Below the pieces are notes generated by a model, which searched no databases, was not told the DNA's origin, and saw only the letters and a program-made list of their open reading frames with translations. From Ruminococcus flavefaciens FD-1 (GTDB lineage Bacteria > Bacillota > Clostridia > Oscillospirales > Ruminococcaceae), in assembly GCA_000174895.1 (NCBI GenBank), contig ACOK01000109.1, positions 1-64,000 on the forward strand: a stretch of 64,000 nt of DNA. Reading direction: 5' to 3'. Below, piece by piece: positions 1 through 8,412 of the stretch. Position numbers and translations under genes: made by a program. Position 1 is the stretch's first letter; every line of letters begins with the position of its first letter.

Positions 1-11
1 CCTCATCTGGG

Positions 12-160
12 GGAAAATTAATACTGAAAGTTTTAGGAAGGGAGTTTGAGGGCAGCTCTCCCCCACAGTGTGGGGAGATGTCAGCGCAGCTGACAGAGGG
101 GACCGCCTCCCGTCAGAGGAACCCTTTTTCAAAAGGGTTTCCCTCAATAACCCACATAAA
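12..160. repeat. Intergenic repeat with nested palindromic insert
   Basis: Bases 15-52 and 117-153 together match, in reverse complement, a continuous stretch at 25728-25797. Here the match is split by about 64 bp (53-116). That insert carries a palindrome around ACAGTGT and a second one, TGTCAGCGCAGCTGACA. A close relative of the insert lies at about 35215-35277. The hairpin AACCCTTTTTCAAAAGGGTT may also act as a terminator for the mannanase gene that ends at 197. Confidence 0.7.
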
Positions 161-196
161 GTTCAGAAATCCTCACTACTCGGAGGGATCTTTTAA

Positions 197-2530
197 TTAC
201 TCAGCCTCAGGGAGTTTGTCGATGAGTTTGAGCATGAGCTTCTGGATAGCCAGAGCGTCGCTGTTAGTTACGCCGTCGCCCTTGCCTGAGCAGTCTGCAT
301 TTGCTCTGCCCTGGTCGGTGAGCTTATACTTTGAAGGATTGGAGATAGACTGCATGATGATTACAGCGTCTGAGATATCAACAATTCCGTCGCAGTTAGC
401 GTCGCCGTAATTGATATCCTTATTTTCTTCGCTTACAGCGGTAGTGGTTGTTGTCGCTGTAGTTGTAGTAGTTTCAGCATCCTCGCCCTTCTTGATGTAT
501 GCAGCGGAGATATAAACTCCGTCGGTTGAATCAAGAGCGTCAGCGCCGTTTGCAGCGTACCAAACCTGTCCCTGGAAGTCAGTCTGCTTAACGAGAGCTT
601 CCTTGACAGCAGCTATTATATCCTCGTCCTCAACAGCGTCAGTGCCGAGAGTTACATTGAGGAGATTATCGATAAGGTCAACCTTTACGTCGCCGCTTGC
701 AGTAGCTTCCCACTTAACGTTAGCCCAGTAGTACTTGCCGTCAACAGGGATGCTTACACCGAGACCGCCGTTAGCGTAAGTGCAGTCATCGGGGAGGTCA
801 ATTCTCAGGTAAACGGTCTGAGAAGCCTCAGGGAACTTGATATTAACGTTTCCTTCAGCATTGCTAAGCTTTGCAAAGCTTTTGTTGGGGTCAGCCTCTG
901 TGGTAGTTGTTACTCTTGGGGCTGTAGTTGTAGTAGCTGTAGTGGTCTTAGGAGTTGTCTTTGATGGGTCAGGAGGAGTTACATCGCTTCTGCTGTAGAG
1001 ATTCTCAGGAAGCTCGTCCAGAGTGATGCAGTAATCGCTCTGATACATAGCGATAGTATCTTCCTTGGTATTGAAAGTAGGCTCGGAAAGGAAGTTTGTA
1101 TCCATAGAACCGCCGTCATACCATGTACAGAAGTAGAGCCAGCCTGCGCCCTCTTCCTGCATTTTCTGAGGATTTGAGAAGCTGTCGTTCTCAGCCATAG
1201 AAACCATCTTAGCACCGTTGTACTTATCCATGATACCGTAGAAAGTAGAAGTGAACGGGCTGTCATTGTGGTAGAGTCTTGCGCTGCCTGTAGACCAGTC
1301 TGTGCAGCTGTACTTATCGTAGCCGATGATGTCTACATAGTCATCGCCGGGGTACCAGTTTTCGGAAGTAGCGAAGTTATAGCTGTTCCACTCCCAGATG
1401 AGGTTGTGGCAGTTGAGGTCTTCTGTGAGCACCTTGTAGGTGTAGATCCAGAGCTGCTTGTAAGCTGCGCTGCCTTCTCTGCCCCACCAGAACCATGAAC
1501 CTGTCTCACCGCCGCCGCCTTCAGCTTCGTGGAGAGGTCTCCAGATAACAGGGATGCCCTCTGCTTCAAGCTTGTTGAACTCAGCAGCAAGTGTCTTGAG
1601 TGCGGTCATGTAGTATTCGTTTTCCTTAGTGCCTTCTGTAGCAGCCTTGGAAGGAGAGAAGTCTGTATCCTTGGCTGTGTATGTAGTATTTGACCAGTCG
1701 ATCTTTGAACCCAGCTTGAATTTCTCGAAATCCTTAGGAACATTGAGGTGGAATGAAGCAGTAGCAATACCGCCCTTGTTCTTTACCCAGTCGATGACAC
1801 GCTTTGTGGAACCGTCATCGCTTCCGAAAGCAGGGCAGCAGAAGTTACCGTAATCGAAGCCTCTGATAGCAGGGTAGTGACCTGTGAGATCATTGAGGTA
1901 CTCGAATTCTGTTTCCAGACCGTGAGGGCCGCCGCTGTAGATCTCCTGCTGGCCTGAGATTATATTTTTGCCGTAAACTTCAGCGAGGTAAGCCATGAGG
2001 CTCTGTGTTTCAACAGTAGCCAGCTGATCACTTGGTTTTGTCTGAGTAGCTGTTATCTTTGCGTCTGCCATAGAAGTAACTGTCATATAGTCGAACTGTG
2101 ACCAGCCCCATGACTTTTCGATGGTGATAGTATTCTCACCGGCCTTGAGCATGATCGCAGGAACTGAGATCTCCTCGTATTCACTGCTCTTAGGGATACC
2201 GATAGCTCCCTGAGAATCGCCGTTTACAGTGAGGTTCTGCTGCTTGTCGCCGCCGATACCGAGAGCGTAGAAAGTAAGCTTGTAGGAACCTGCTGTCTCA
2301 ACGTTGACTTTAAGAGTGATAGTACCGCTGTCAGTCATCTTGAGCATTGAGCCGCCGCTTGCGTTAGCGTCCTCTTCAACAGTGACATCGCCTGTGAACT
2401 CAGCGTCTTCAAATTCGTATTTGTTTGCGTCTGCGGCGATAACTGAGCCCATGCCGATAGCAGAGCCGTTAAACACCATAGCTGCTGCCATAACAGCAGC
2501 ACTTGCTTTTCTGAAAAGTTTTGTTCTCAT
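197..2530 (-). CDS. Cellulosomal beta-mannanase, CBM35-like + GH26 + C-terminal module + dockerin
   Basis: A 777-residue secreted enzyme predicted to cleave beta-1,4-mannan. Residues 1-33 are a signal peptide. Residues 36-152 look like a CBM35-type beta-sandwich. Residues 165-505 are GH26: E335 in WRPLHE is the expected acid/base and E447 in MVSMAEND the expected nucleophile. After a Thr-rich linker, residues 548-682 form a second beta-rich module that I cannot assign; a ruminococcal CBM is possible. The C-terminal dockerin (about 706-777) has a full first calcium loop (DANCDGIVDISD) and a 13-residue second loop, so the enzyme should dock onto a scaffoldin cohesin outside the cell. A ribosome site GGGAGG precedes the ATG. 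The gene is monocistronic, with its own promoter at 2637-2665. Mannanase is the main GH26 activity, but other beta-glycanase specificities exist in the family. Confidence 0.93.
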   Translation of the reverse strand: MRTKLFRKASAAVMAAAMVFNGSAIGMGSVIAADANKYEFEDAEFTGDVTVEEDANASGGSMLKMTDSGTITLKVNVETAGSYKLTFYALGIGGDKQQNLTVNGDSQGAIGIPKSSEYEEISVPAIMLKAGENTITIEKSWGWSQFDYMTVTSMADAKITATQTKPSDQLATVETQSLMAYLAEVYGKNIISGQQEIYSGGPHGLETEFEYLNDLTGHYPAIRGFDYGNFCCPAFGSDDGSTKRVIDWVKNKGGIATASFHLNVPKDFEKFKLGSKIDWSNTTYTAKDTDFSPSKAATEGTKENEYYMTALKTLAAEFNKLEAEGIPVIWRPLHEAEGGGGETGSWFWWGREGSAAYKQLWIYTYKVLTEDLNCHNLIWEWNSYNFATSENWYPGDDYVDIIGYDKYSCTDWSTGSARLYHNDSPFTSTFYGIMDKYNGAKMVSMAENDSFSNPQKMQEEGAGWLYFCTWYDGGSMDTNFLSEPTFNTKEDTIAMYQSDYCITLDELPENLYSRSDVTPPDPSKTTPKTTTATTTTAPRVTTTTEADPNKSFAKLSNAEGNVNIKFPEASQTVYLRIDLPDDCTYANGGLGVSIPVDGKYYWANVKWEATASGDVKVDLIDNLLNVTLGTDAVEDEDIIAAVKEALVKQTDFQGQVWYAANGADALDSTDGVYISAAYIKKGEDAETTTTTATTTTTAVSEENKDINYGDANCDGIVDISDAVIIMQSISNPSKYKLTDQGRANADCSGKGDGVTNSDALAIQKLMLKLIDKLPEAE

Positions 2531-2562
2531 TTTAATACCCTCCCAAAGTATTATATATGTTT

Positions 2563-2636
2563 GTGATCACCGCACAATGCTTGCGGTGAAAATGCGCCGT
2601 AAAGACGTAAGGCAGTCTTTGTACGATGCTAACTTA
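2563..2636. repeat. Internally deleted MITE derivative in the mannanase leader
   Basis: The left part (CACCGCACAATGCTTG and onward to GCGCCG) matches the left end of the MITE at 11338-11514. The right part (from CGTAAGGCAG to AACTTA) matches its right end with several substitutions. The roughly 100-bp centre of the full element is missing. The copy lies between the mannanase -10 box and the ribosome site, so it makes up most of the transcribed leader. Confidence 0.65.
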
Positions 2637-2665
2637 ATTATAGCTTATTTAAGCTTAAAAATCAA
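2637..2665 (-). promoter_or_regulatory. Mannanase promoter (TTGATT-N17-TATAAT)
   Basis: On the minus strand, TTGATT (2665-2660) and TATAAT (2642-2637) are separated by 17 bp, an excellent sigma-A promoter. The -10 box directly abuts the MITE-like sequence that follows, so the transcript begins inside it. Confidence 0.75.
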
Positions 2666-2813
2666 GAGTAAAGCTATCATTTTAGTAGTTTGTACATAAA
2701 ATTTAGTCATATACACAATGAACAGCAAGCCATCATTGTAAGTCATGCACAAATGGAACTTAAATAAATATTAATTAAGAAAATATATGATAACAGGAGA
2801 GTTATTCAGCTAA

Positions 2814-4649
2814 TTATTTCTCTGAAATGAGAAACATCATGCCGCTGAACGGGGGAATGCTTAGTTCCAGTTTTCTTCCCGAGTAGGAATAGCGTGAGGC
2901 ACCGTCGGGAGTTCTGCCGCTGTACTTCTGATTATCGGAATCGAGAAGCAGCGTCACCTCATATCCGCCGCCTATCTCTACACTGTAGTCGGCCTGATAC
3001 CAGTCGGAGAAGTTGAGGACAGCGAGAATATCGCCGTCTGCGCTTTTACGCCTTATAGCGTAGATACAGCGGTCAGCGGATCGGCAGTCCTCCCATGCGA
3101 AATTGGTAGGATCGTAGTCGTAATGGAGAGCGGTGTGAGTAAGGTAAATGCGGTTCAGTTCCCTGATATACTCACGGAATGAGTCATGCAGGGGATATTT
3201 CAGCATATCCCAGTCCTGTTCACGCTTCTCATCCCATTCACGAAGCTGAGCAAATTCGTTGCCCATGAAGTTCAGCTTCTTGCCCGGGTGAGCGATCATG
3301 TACATATACAGCGCCCTTGCCTGCGGGAATTTATCGGGGTACTGCCCGTTCATCTTCTGGGATATGGTAGCTTTGCCGTGGACGACTTCATCGTGGGAGA
3401 GAGGGAGAATGAAGTGCTCATTATAGAAATAGAGCATGGAGAATGTCAGCTTGTGGTAGTCCCTTGTACGGTACATGGGAGCGCTCTGGAAATATTCAAG
3501 GGTGTCGTGCATCCAGCCCAGGTCCCATTTGTAGTCGAATCCCAGACCGCCGTCAAATACCGGAGCTGTCACCTTCGGGTAGGAGGATGAGTCCTCGGCC
3601 GCAATGATAGCGGAGGGATGACGAGCCTTCAGTCCGCTGTTCATGGACTTGAGAAAGTCGATAGCTGTGCGGTTCTCACCACGGTATTCCTGACCGTTCC
3701 AGTATATCATGTTGCGGATAGCGTCCATGCGGAGACCGTCGAAATGATAGACGCTGAGCCAGTAATTTGCCGCAGACTGGATGAAGGAGCGCACCTCGCC
3801 CTTTGAATGCATGAAATTGCGGCTGCCCCATTCGTTGTATGCGGCTTCGTCGTCGGGAAATTCATAAAGCCTTGTGCCGTCGTATTCGGTGAGGGCGTAG
3901 TGGTCAACGGCAAAATGAACTGGTACAAAGTCGATGATAACGCCAATTCCTGACCTGTGGCATTTGTCTACAAACTCCATAAGTTCAGCCGGAGTGCCAT
4001 AGCGTGAGGTAGGGGAGAAGAAGCCTGTGCTCTGGTATCCCCATGATTCGTCGCAGGGATGCTCGTTCAGCGGCATCAGCTCGATGTAATTGTAGCCGTA
4101 CTCCTTGACGTAAGCGATAAGTTCATCGGCGATCTCAGCGTAGGAGTACCAGCCTTCGTTAGCGATTATCTCATCGCCGCTTGCACCGTCTTCAAGCTCG
4201 GCGTGCGGAGCGGATTTTCTCCTCCATGAACCGAGGTGGACTTCGTAGATATTGAGCGCCTTGTCACGGCAGTCCGAACGCTTGCTCAGCCATGAACTGT
4301 CGCTGAAACGGTAGTTTTCGATACTGCGGATAACGGAACAGGTCCCGGGACGAACTTCCATTCCGAAGCCGTAAGGGTCGCAGTGGTCGATGAAATTGCC
4401 GTTTCTGTCGTATATCCTGTACTTGTAGCGCATACCTTCCTTGGCATCGGGGCATACTGTTTCATAGAAATTGCCGTCAAGCACGGATTTCATGGGGACT
4501 TCCTCCCATTTGGTATGGTCGCCTATTACCGATACCTTTGAAGCATTGGGAGCGTAAGTGCGGAAGATCGTACCCTTTGCGGTGAGATGAGCGCCTAAAT
4601 ACTCATAAACCTCAAAGGATTCGCCTTTGTAGAATCCGTAGATGTCCAT
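2814..4649 (-). CDS. glgB: 1,4-alpha-glucan branching enzyme
   Basis: A 611-residue GH13 enzyme that makes alpha-1,6 branches in glycogen by cutting and transferring alpha-1,4 chains. Residues 15-105 are the N-terminal CBM48-like domain (TIFRTYAPNASKVSVIGDH). The (beta/alpha)8 barrel follows, with D309 (DGLRMDA) as nucleophile, E352 (AAED) as acid/base and D420 (LSHDEVVHG) as stabiliser. The C-terminal beta domain ends near 610. The length fits GlgB without the extra N1 domain. No other glycogen gene is adjacent. The promoter overlaps that of the divergent TetR gene and has a GACA-N2-TGTC palindrome just downstream of the -10 box, so local repression is likely. No clear terminator is seen before the mannanase leader. 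Confidence 0.95.
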   Translation of the reverse strand: MDIYGFYKGESFEVYEYLGAHLTAKGTIFRTYAPNASKVSVIGDHTKWEEVPMKSVLDGNFYETVCPDAKEGMRYKYRIYDRNGNFIDHCDPYGFGMEVRPGTCSVIRSIENYRFSDSSWLSKRSDCRDKALNIYEVHLGSWRRKSAPHAELEDGASGDEIIANEGWYSYAEIADELIAYVKEYGYNYIELMPLNEHPCDESWGYQSTGFFSPTSRYGTPAELMEFVDKCHRSGIGVIIDFVPVHFAVDHYALTEYDGTRLYEFPDDEAAYNEWGSRNFMHSKGEVRSFIQSAANYWLSVYHFDGLRMDAIRNMIYWNGQEYRGENRTAIDFLKSMNSGLKARHPSAIIAAEDSSSYPKVTAPVFDGGLGFDYKWDLGWMHDTLEYFQSAPMYRTRDYHKLTFSMLYFYNEHFILPLSHDEVVHGKATISQKMNGQYPDKFPQARALYMYMIAHPGKKLNFMGNEFAQLREWDEKREQDWDMLKYPLHDSFREYIRELNRIYLTHTALHYDYDPTNFAWEDCRSADRCIYAIRRKSADGDILAVLNFSDWYQADYSVEIGGGYEVTLLLDSDNQKYSGRTPDGASRYSYSGRKLELSIPPFSGMMFLISEK

Positions 4650-4665
4650 AGTGTAACTCCTTTTA

Positions 4666-4718
4666 TTGACAGCTGTCTATCATTAAGGTATAATAAAGAG
4701 AGGGGAAGAAGCTGTCAA
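4666..4718. promoter_or_regulatory. Overlapping divergent promoters and operator between glgB and tetR
   Basis: Plus strand: TTGACA (4666-4671), 17 bp, TATAAT (4689-4694). Minus strand: TTGACA (4718-4713), 17 bp, TATTAT (4695-4690). The two -10 boxes share five base pairs, so polymerase cannot occupy both. The near-palindrome ATTGACAGCTGTCTAT (4665-4680) covers the plus-strand -35 box and lies at the start of the glgB transcript. It is a strong operator candidate for the TetR protein. Confidence 0.75.
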
Positions 4719-4792
4719 ATATATTATTCTACATTAATTATATCGCAGGACAGGACGTTTTACAACATACATTTTTTTACGATAGTCGCATA

Positions 4793-4808
4793 ATAGACAC
4801 TTGTCAAA
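4793..4808. promoter_or_regulatory. Second TetR operator candidate
   Basis: ATAGACACTTGTCAAA repeats the GACA-N2-TGTC half-site arrangement of 4668-4677, with A/T-rich flanks. It sits just upstream of the tetR ribosome site (AGGGAG, 4821-4826), which fits autoregulation. Confidence 0.55.
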
Positions 4809-4833
4809 AATAGTCGAAAAAGGGAGTGGGGAT

Positions 4834-5379
4834 ATGGATCTTCGTACAGAGAAAACCAGACGCAGTATCATAAACGCTTTTCTTGAACTGAGAGCGAAAA
4901 AGCCGCTGGAAAAGATAACGGTCAAGGAGCTTTCGGAGAAAGCCGAGATAAACAAGGCGACATTTTATCTGCATTATCACGACATCTATGAGCTGTCGGA
5001 AAGCCTTGAACGTGACGTGGTGGATTCCTGCCTCCGCAGTATTCAGCATCCCGAGGCAGTATTCAGCAGTACAAGAACCTTCATAGCGGAACTCAGCGAG
5101 GCTTTCGTGGCAAATGAACGGCTGATAAAAATACTGTTTGAGGGCAGCAGGAGCAGCAGTTTCGTGAAACTGCTCGAAGACGGACTAAACGGCATGATAA
5201 GCCGAGCCTATCCGGGACATAAACAGAGCATGGAGGACCGCATGATGCTGACGTACCTCATTTACGGCGGCTACTATACCTACTTCAAGTACTGCGACAA
5301 CGGCATAAAATCGGTGCTTGACATAATCGGAAGGCTGACTGACGGAGTGCTTCAGTATAAGGACGAGGAACAGGAATGA
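4834..5379 (+). CDS. TetR-family transcriptional regulator
   Basis: A 181-residue one-component repressor. The N-terminal helix-turn-helix spans about residues 8-55 (TRRSIINAFLELRAKK, then ITVKELSEKAEINKATFYLHY). The rest is an all-helical ligand or dimer domain resembling the TetR_C group found in Firmicutes. ATG 4834 is preferred over TTG 4801: AAGGGAG lies 7 nt before it and the HTH begins at the usual distance. The gene is divergent from glgB, and the shared region has two GACA-N2-TGTC palindromes. It therefore probably controls itself and glgB. The ligand cannot be read from the sequence. Confidence 0.88.
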   Translation: MDLRTEKTRRSIINAFLELRAKKPLEKITVKELSEKAEINKATFYLHYHDIYELSESLERDVVDSCLRSIQHPEAVFSSTRTFIAELSEAFVANERLIKILFEGSRSSSFVKLLEDGLNGMISRAYPGHKQSMEDRMMLTYLIYGGYYTYFKYCDNGIKSVLDIIGRLTDGVLQYKDEEQE

Positions 5380-5392
5380 TATTATAAAGAAA

Positions 5393-5426
5393 GGGCTGAT
5401 CACCATTATGCGGTGGTCAGCCCTGT
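5393..5426 (+). terminator. Terminator of tetR
   Basis: A 12-bp stem, GGGCTGATCACC with GGTGGTCAGCCC, around a 7-nt loop, followed by TGTT. It lies between the converging tetR and LRR-dockerin genes. Confidence 0.75.
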
Positions 5427-5444
5427 TCTGATCAGAATTATTTT

Positions 5445-6725
5445 TTACTCGGGAAGTTCCGAGAGGAGACCAAGCAGATACTTCTGTATAGTCAGAGCGT
5501 CCTTGCTTGTGATGCCGTCACCATTGCCTGAAACATCGCCGTTGATTATGCCCTGAGCAGTCATGTGTGTCGGATCAGAGCCGTTTTCACCGAACTTAGC
5601 AGGATTTGACTGAGCCTGCATGATGATAACAGCGTCTGAAAGGTCGACTATTCCGTCGCAGTTAGCATCGCCGTAGAGGATGTCGGTTTTTTCGTCGCTA
5701 TCAAGACGGATATAGGTGTTAGCTCCTTCGTTCTTGAAAACAGCATATATGCCGTTGCCGCTGATGACTTTTGTCTTATCCTTGACATTTACCCAGCCAC
5801 CGCCGTTTTTGAGGAATGCGTTATCAGTGATCTCTGTTGCGCCCTCACCAAGTTTTATTTCTTTTATGTTGTCGCAGAACTGAATAAACTGAGGAGTATA
5901 TCTGCTGATCACCATATTGCTTAGATCGATAGATTCAAGGCTGGAGCACTTAAAGAATAATCCGAAATTATCGGTGTCGATTGTAGTTTTTATGCTGCTG
6001 AGATCGATAGACTTAATGCTTTCACACTGCGAGAACATAGTGTTTATTTTTTCAACACCTTCTATTTCTGTACCGCTGAAATCTACTGAAGAAAGCTTTG
6101 GACAGTTGCCGAACATATTTGACATATTCTTAATACTGTCCGTTGAACAATTACTGAGGTTAACAGTCGTCAACTCAGGACAATAAGAAAACATAGTTGA
6201 CATATCGGTTACATTGCTCAGATCACAGCCACTCATGTCAACAGATACTAAACTGTCCATACCTGCGAAAGCGTGTGACAGATCCTTAACGCCGCTCAGA
6301 TCACGGCCACTCATGTCAACAGATACTAAACTTTCCAGAGCTGAGAAGGCGTGTGACATATTCTGAACGCCGCTCAGATCTGCATTTTTCAGGTCAATGG
6401 ATTCACAATTACTGTATAAATCAATTATGTTTCTGAAATCGTTATCAAAAACAGTTCCTTTTTCTGCGGTTATGCTCTTTACCTTTTCCAGGTCTAAAGA
6501 ACTATCCTGAATTATCTCAAGAAGCTCAATGTTGCCTTTAAAAGTAAGCTCGCCTGTTTTCTCGTTGAATGAGTAGCTTCTTTCTTCCGCTTTTTCGGCA
6601 TCCGCAGCATGAGCAACGACAGAGCACACGTCAGGAATTATGGCGTTAAAGCTCATAGCACTTCCGAGCATACAGAGTGATACGCTTGCAGCAGCTGATT
6701 TTTTGACTAAATTTTTAAATTTCAT
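5445..6725 (-). CDS. Secreted LRR (BspA/DUF285-type) protein with dockerin
   Basis: A 426-residue secreted protein. A signal peptide covers about residues 1-42. From about 95 to 305 there are repeats of roughly 25 residues with the pattern LSxVxxMSxMFxxCxxLxxVDLSxC, the DUF285/BspA-type leucine-rich repeat of surface proteins. A dockerin occupies about 347-426, with first loop DANCDGIVDLSD and second loop DVSGNGDGITSKD. No catalytic domain is visible, so this is probably a non-enzymatic passenger on the cellulosome: a binding, adhesion or inhibitor-type module. The ribosome site AGGAGG is well placed and the gene has a perfect promoter at 6795-6823. A second LRR-dockerin protein lies at 48849-50447. 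Confidence 0.9.
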   Translation of the reverse strand: MKFKNLVKKSAAASVSLCMLGSAMSFNAIIPDVCSVVAHAADAEKAEERSYSFNEKTGELTFKGNIELLEIIQDSSLDLEKVKSITAEKGTVFDNDFRNIIDLYSNCESIDLKNADLSGVQNMSHAFSALESLVSVDMSGRDLSGVKDLSHAFAGMDSLVSVDMSGCDLSNVTDMSTMFSYCPELTTVNLSNCSTDSIKNMSNMFGNCPKLSSVDFSGTEIEGVEKINTMFSQCESIKSIDLSSIKTTIDTDNFGLFFKCSSLESIDLSNMVISRYTPQFIQFCDNIKEIKLGEGATEITDNAFLKNGGGWVNVKDKTKVISGNGIYAVFKNEGANTYIRLDSDEKTDILYGDANCDGIVDLSDAVIIMQAQSNPAKFGENGSDPTHMTAQGIINGDVSGNGDGITSKDALTIQKYLLGLLSELPE

Positions 6726-6794
6726 TATTAAACCTCCTATATAATTAACAATTTAATATGTTATATTATATATCGTTGCATATAATATGTTTAT

Positions 6795-6823
6795 ATTATA
6801 TCTGCTGCAAAAAGATATGTCAA
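6795..6823 (-). promoter_or_regulatory. Promoter of the 5445-6725 LRR-dockerin gene
   Basis: Minus-strand TTGACA (6823-6818), 17 bp, TATAAT (6800-6795), followed by an AT-rich leader to the AGGAGG ribosome site. Confidence 0.8.
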
Positions 6824-6928
6824 TAATAATGCAAAATCTTTGATAGTTTGGTAACAAAATATACATTTTTTGTGAACGAGGAGTATATTTCACATAAGAT
6901 TATACACTTCGGTTATGCGCTTGTATAA

Positions 6929-6961
6929 AAAGCAGTCAAAGCTGATCGCTTTGACTGCTTT
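6929..6961 (-). terminator. Terminator of the GGDEF gene
   Basis: A 13-bp perfect stem, AAAGCAGTCAAAG with CTTTGACTGCTTT, and a 7-nt loop. It has U-rich flanks in the minus direction and lies downstream of the gene ending at 7045. Confidence 0.75.
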
Positions 6962-7044
6962 AATGTTATATCAGGTTTGGGGAGGTTTATCAATAGGTTT
7001 TTTGAAAAAATCATTTTGGTATAGAGGATTTGACTGTATTGCAG

Positions 7045-8175
7045 TTACACCGCCGCTGCTTTTTGGTGTTTGATTTTTTTCTCTTCGTACATATTTTCGT
7101 CCATCTCATTGAGAAAGCTGTCGGCGTCTGAGTTGCCGTCGAAAATGCTTGTACCGATGGAAAACGAAATTGCATAGGGTTTCTTGTTGCTGTTGTTGAA
7201 TTCGTTTACCGCTGTTCTGAGCGATTTCACAGCGCTGTCGAGTTCGCTTCTGCTGCCGCCGGGGAAGAGGAGTATGAATTCATCGCCTGCAAAACGTATC
7301 ACTATGACTTTTTCCGAAACTGCACCTATCAGCAGCCTGGCTGTTTCAACGAGGGCGTTGTCGCCTTCGGTATGGCCGAATGTGTCGTTGATGTACTTGA
7401 AATGGTCCATATCCAGCATTATACCGCACATACTACTATGGCTGTACATCATCTGGCTCATTATATGGTTGAGGTAATTTCTGTTGTAAAGCTTGGTCAG
7501 CGGGTCGATATACGCCAACTCGTTCTGGAGGCTCATATGTATTCCCACAAGTCCTATGGCTACCGAACACCATGCAAGTGAGATCCCGTAAAAGATCATC
7601 TGAGCGGTAGTTCCTATGATTATAGGGAGGATGAACATCCATATCGGGAAGAACTTAGGCCTGCCGGTTGCGTTCTTGTATCTTAAACGCATGAGTACGC
7701 TTACGGTCAGGTAGAATCCCATGATGATATAATAGGCGTATCCGGCGATCTGCCTCTGATAGAATCCGTCGCTGCCGATGCTGAACAGAAATTCCCCTTT
7801 GAGATTTGCCAGCAGTCCCGCCACACCGATAAAGTAGGGGATACACAGCTTAGCGGCGATATCAGCGGTGTGCTGTCTGCTTGAATAGAATCTCAGGTCT
7901 ACGTACAGACACCACAGAAAGGATGCGGAGATATTATCAAGGTAGAGGAGTGTGTTAAGTGACATGGCGATTTCGTGAGAACCGTTGAAGGTCTTGCCGT
8001 CCACGATGAAGGACACCATTTCGAGAATGCATCCTGAAGCGGTCAGTGCAGCCATAAGAGTGAATAATCTGTCACTGAGGAGTCGGCGCTGTCTGACGAG
8101 GTGGCTGCTGATCATTAGTACGATCAGTATAATACAGCCGATCGAGTTGGAGAGAATTATAGATTGTATGTTCAT
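7045..8175 (-). CDS. Membrane diguanylate cyclase (GGDEF)
   Basis: A 376-residue protein predicted to make cyclic di-GMP from two GTP. Residues 1-215 hold about six or seven hydrophobic helices, starting with one at 5-25, in a 7TM-like sensor. A GGDEF domain spans about 220-372. The metal region LDMDHFKYIND is near 254 and the active loop reads AGDEF at 296-300, a variant that is often active. No RxxD inhibitory site is obvious just before the loop. The ribosome site AGGAGGTG precedes ATG 8175. The gene has its own terminator and lies between two dockerin genes, so it may link an external signal to adhesion or secretion. That link is inference. Confidence 0.9.
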   Translation of the reverse strand: MNIQSIILSNSIGCIILIVLMISSHLVRQRRLLSDRLFTLMAALTASGCILEMVSFIVDGKTFNGSHEIAMSLNTLLYLDNISASFLWCLYVDLRFYSSRQHTADIAAKLCIPYFIGVAGLLANLKGEFLFSIGSDGFYQRQIAGYAYYIIMGFYLTVSVLMRLRYKNATGRPKFFPIWMFILPIIIGTTAQMIFYGISLAWCSVAIGLVGIHMSLQNELAYIDPLTKLYNRNYLNHIMSQMMYSHSSMCGIMLDMDHFKYINDTFGHTEGDNALVETARLLIGAVSEKVIVIRFAGDEFILLFPGGSRSELDSAVKSLRTAVNEFNNSNKKPYAISFSIGTSIFDGNSDADSFLNEMDENMYEEKKIKHQKAAAV

Positions 8176-8372
8176 TCAGCACCTCCTGACATATAAAATG
8201 CATATTACTTTATAAAGCGAATATATTAAGCCATGGTAATATTGTAGCATATTATACACTTTATTTCAATAGAATTAAAGAAAAGTTTACAATTATCACA
8301 CCACTTTTATAATATTACGTTGCGTATATCTAAATGGCAATTTTACAAAAATCCAGCCCGAACAGACAGAAA

Positions 8373-8396
8373 AAGGGCACTCAAAAGAGTGCCCTT
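8373..8396 (-). terminator. Terminator of the GH9 gene
   Basis: A 10-bp perfect stem, AAGGGCACTC with GAGTGCCCTT, around an AAAA loop. It is followed on the minus strand by TTTTCTGTCT and lies 17 bp after the GH9 stop codon. Confidence 0.85.
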
Positions 8397-8412
8397 AAAA
8401 ATCTGTTATATA

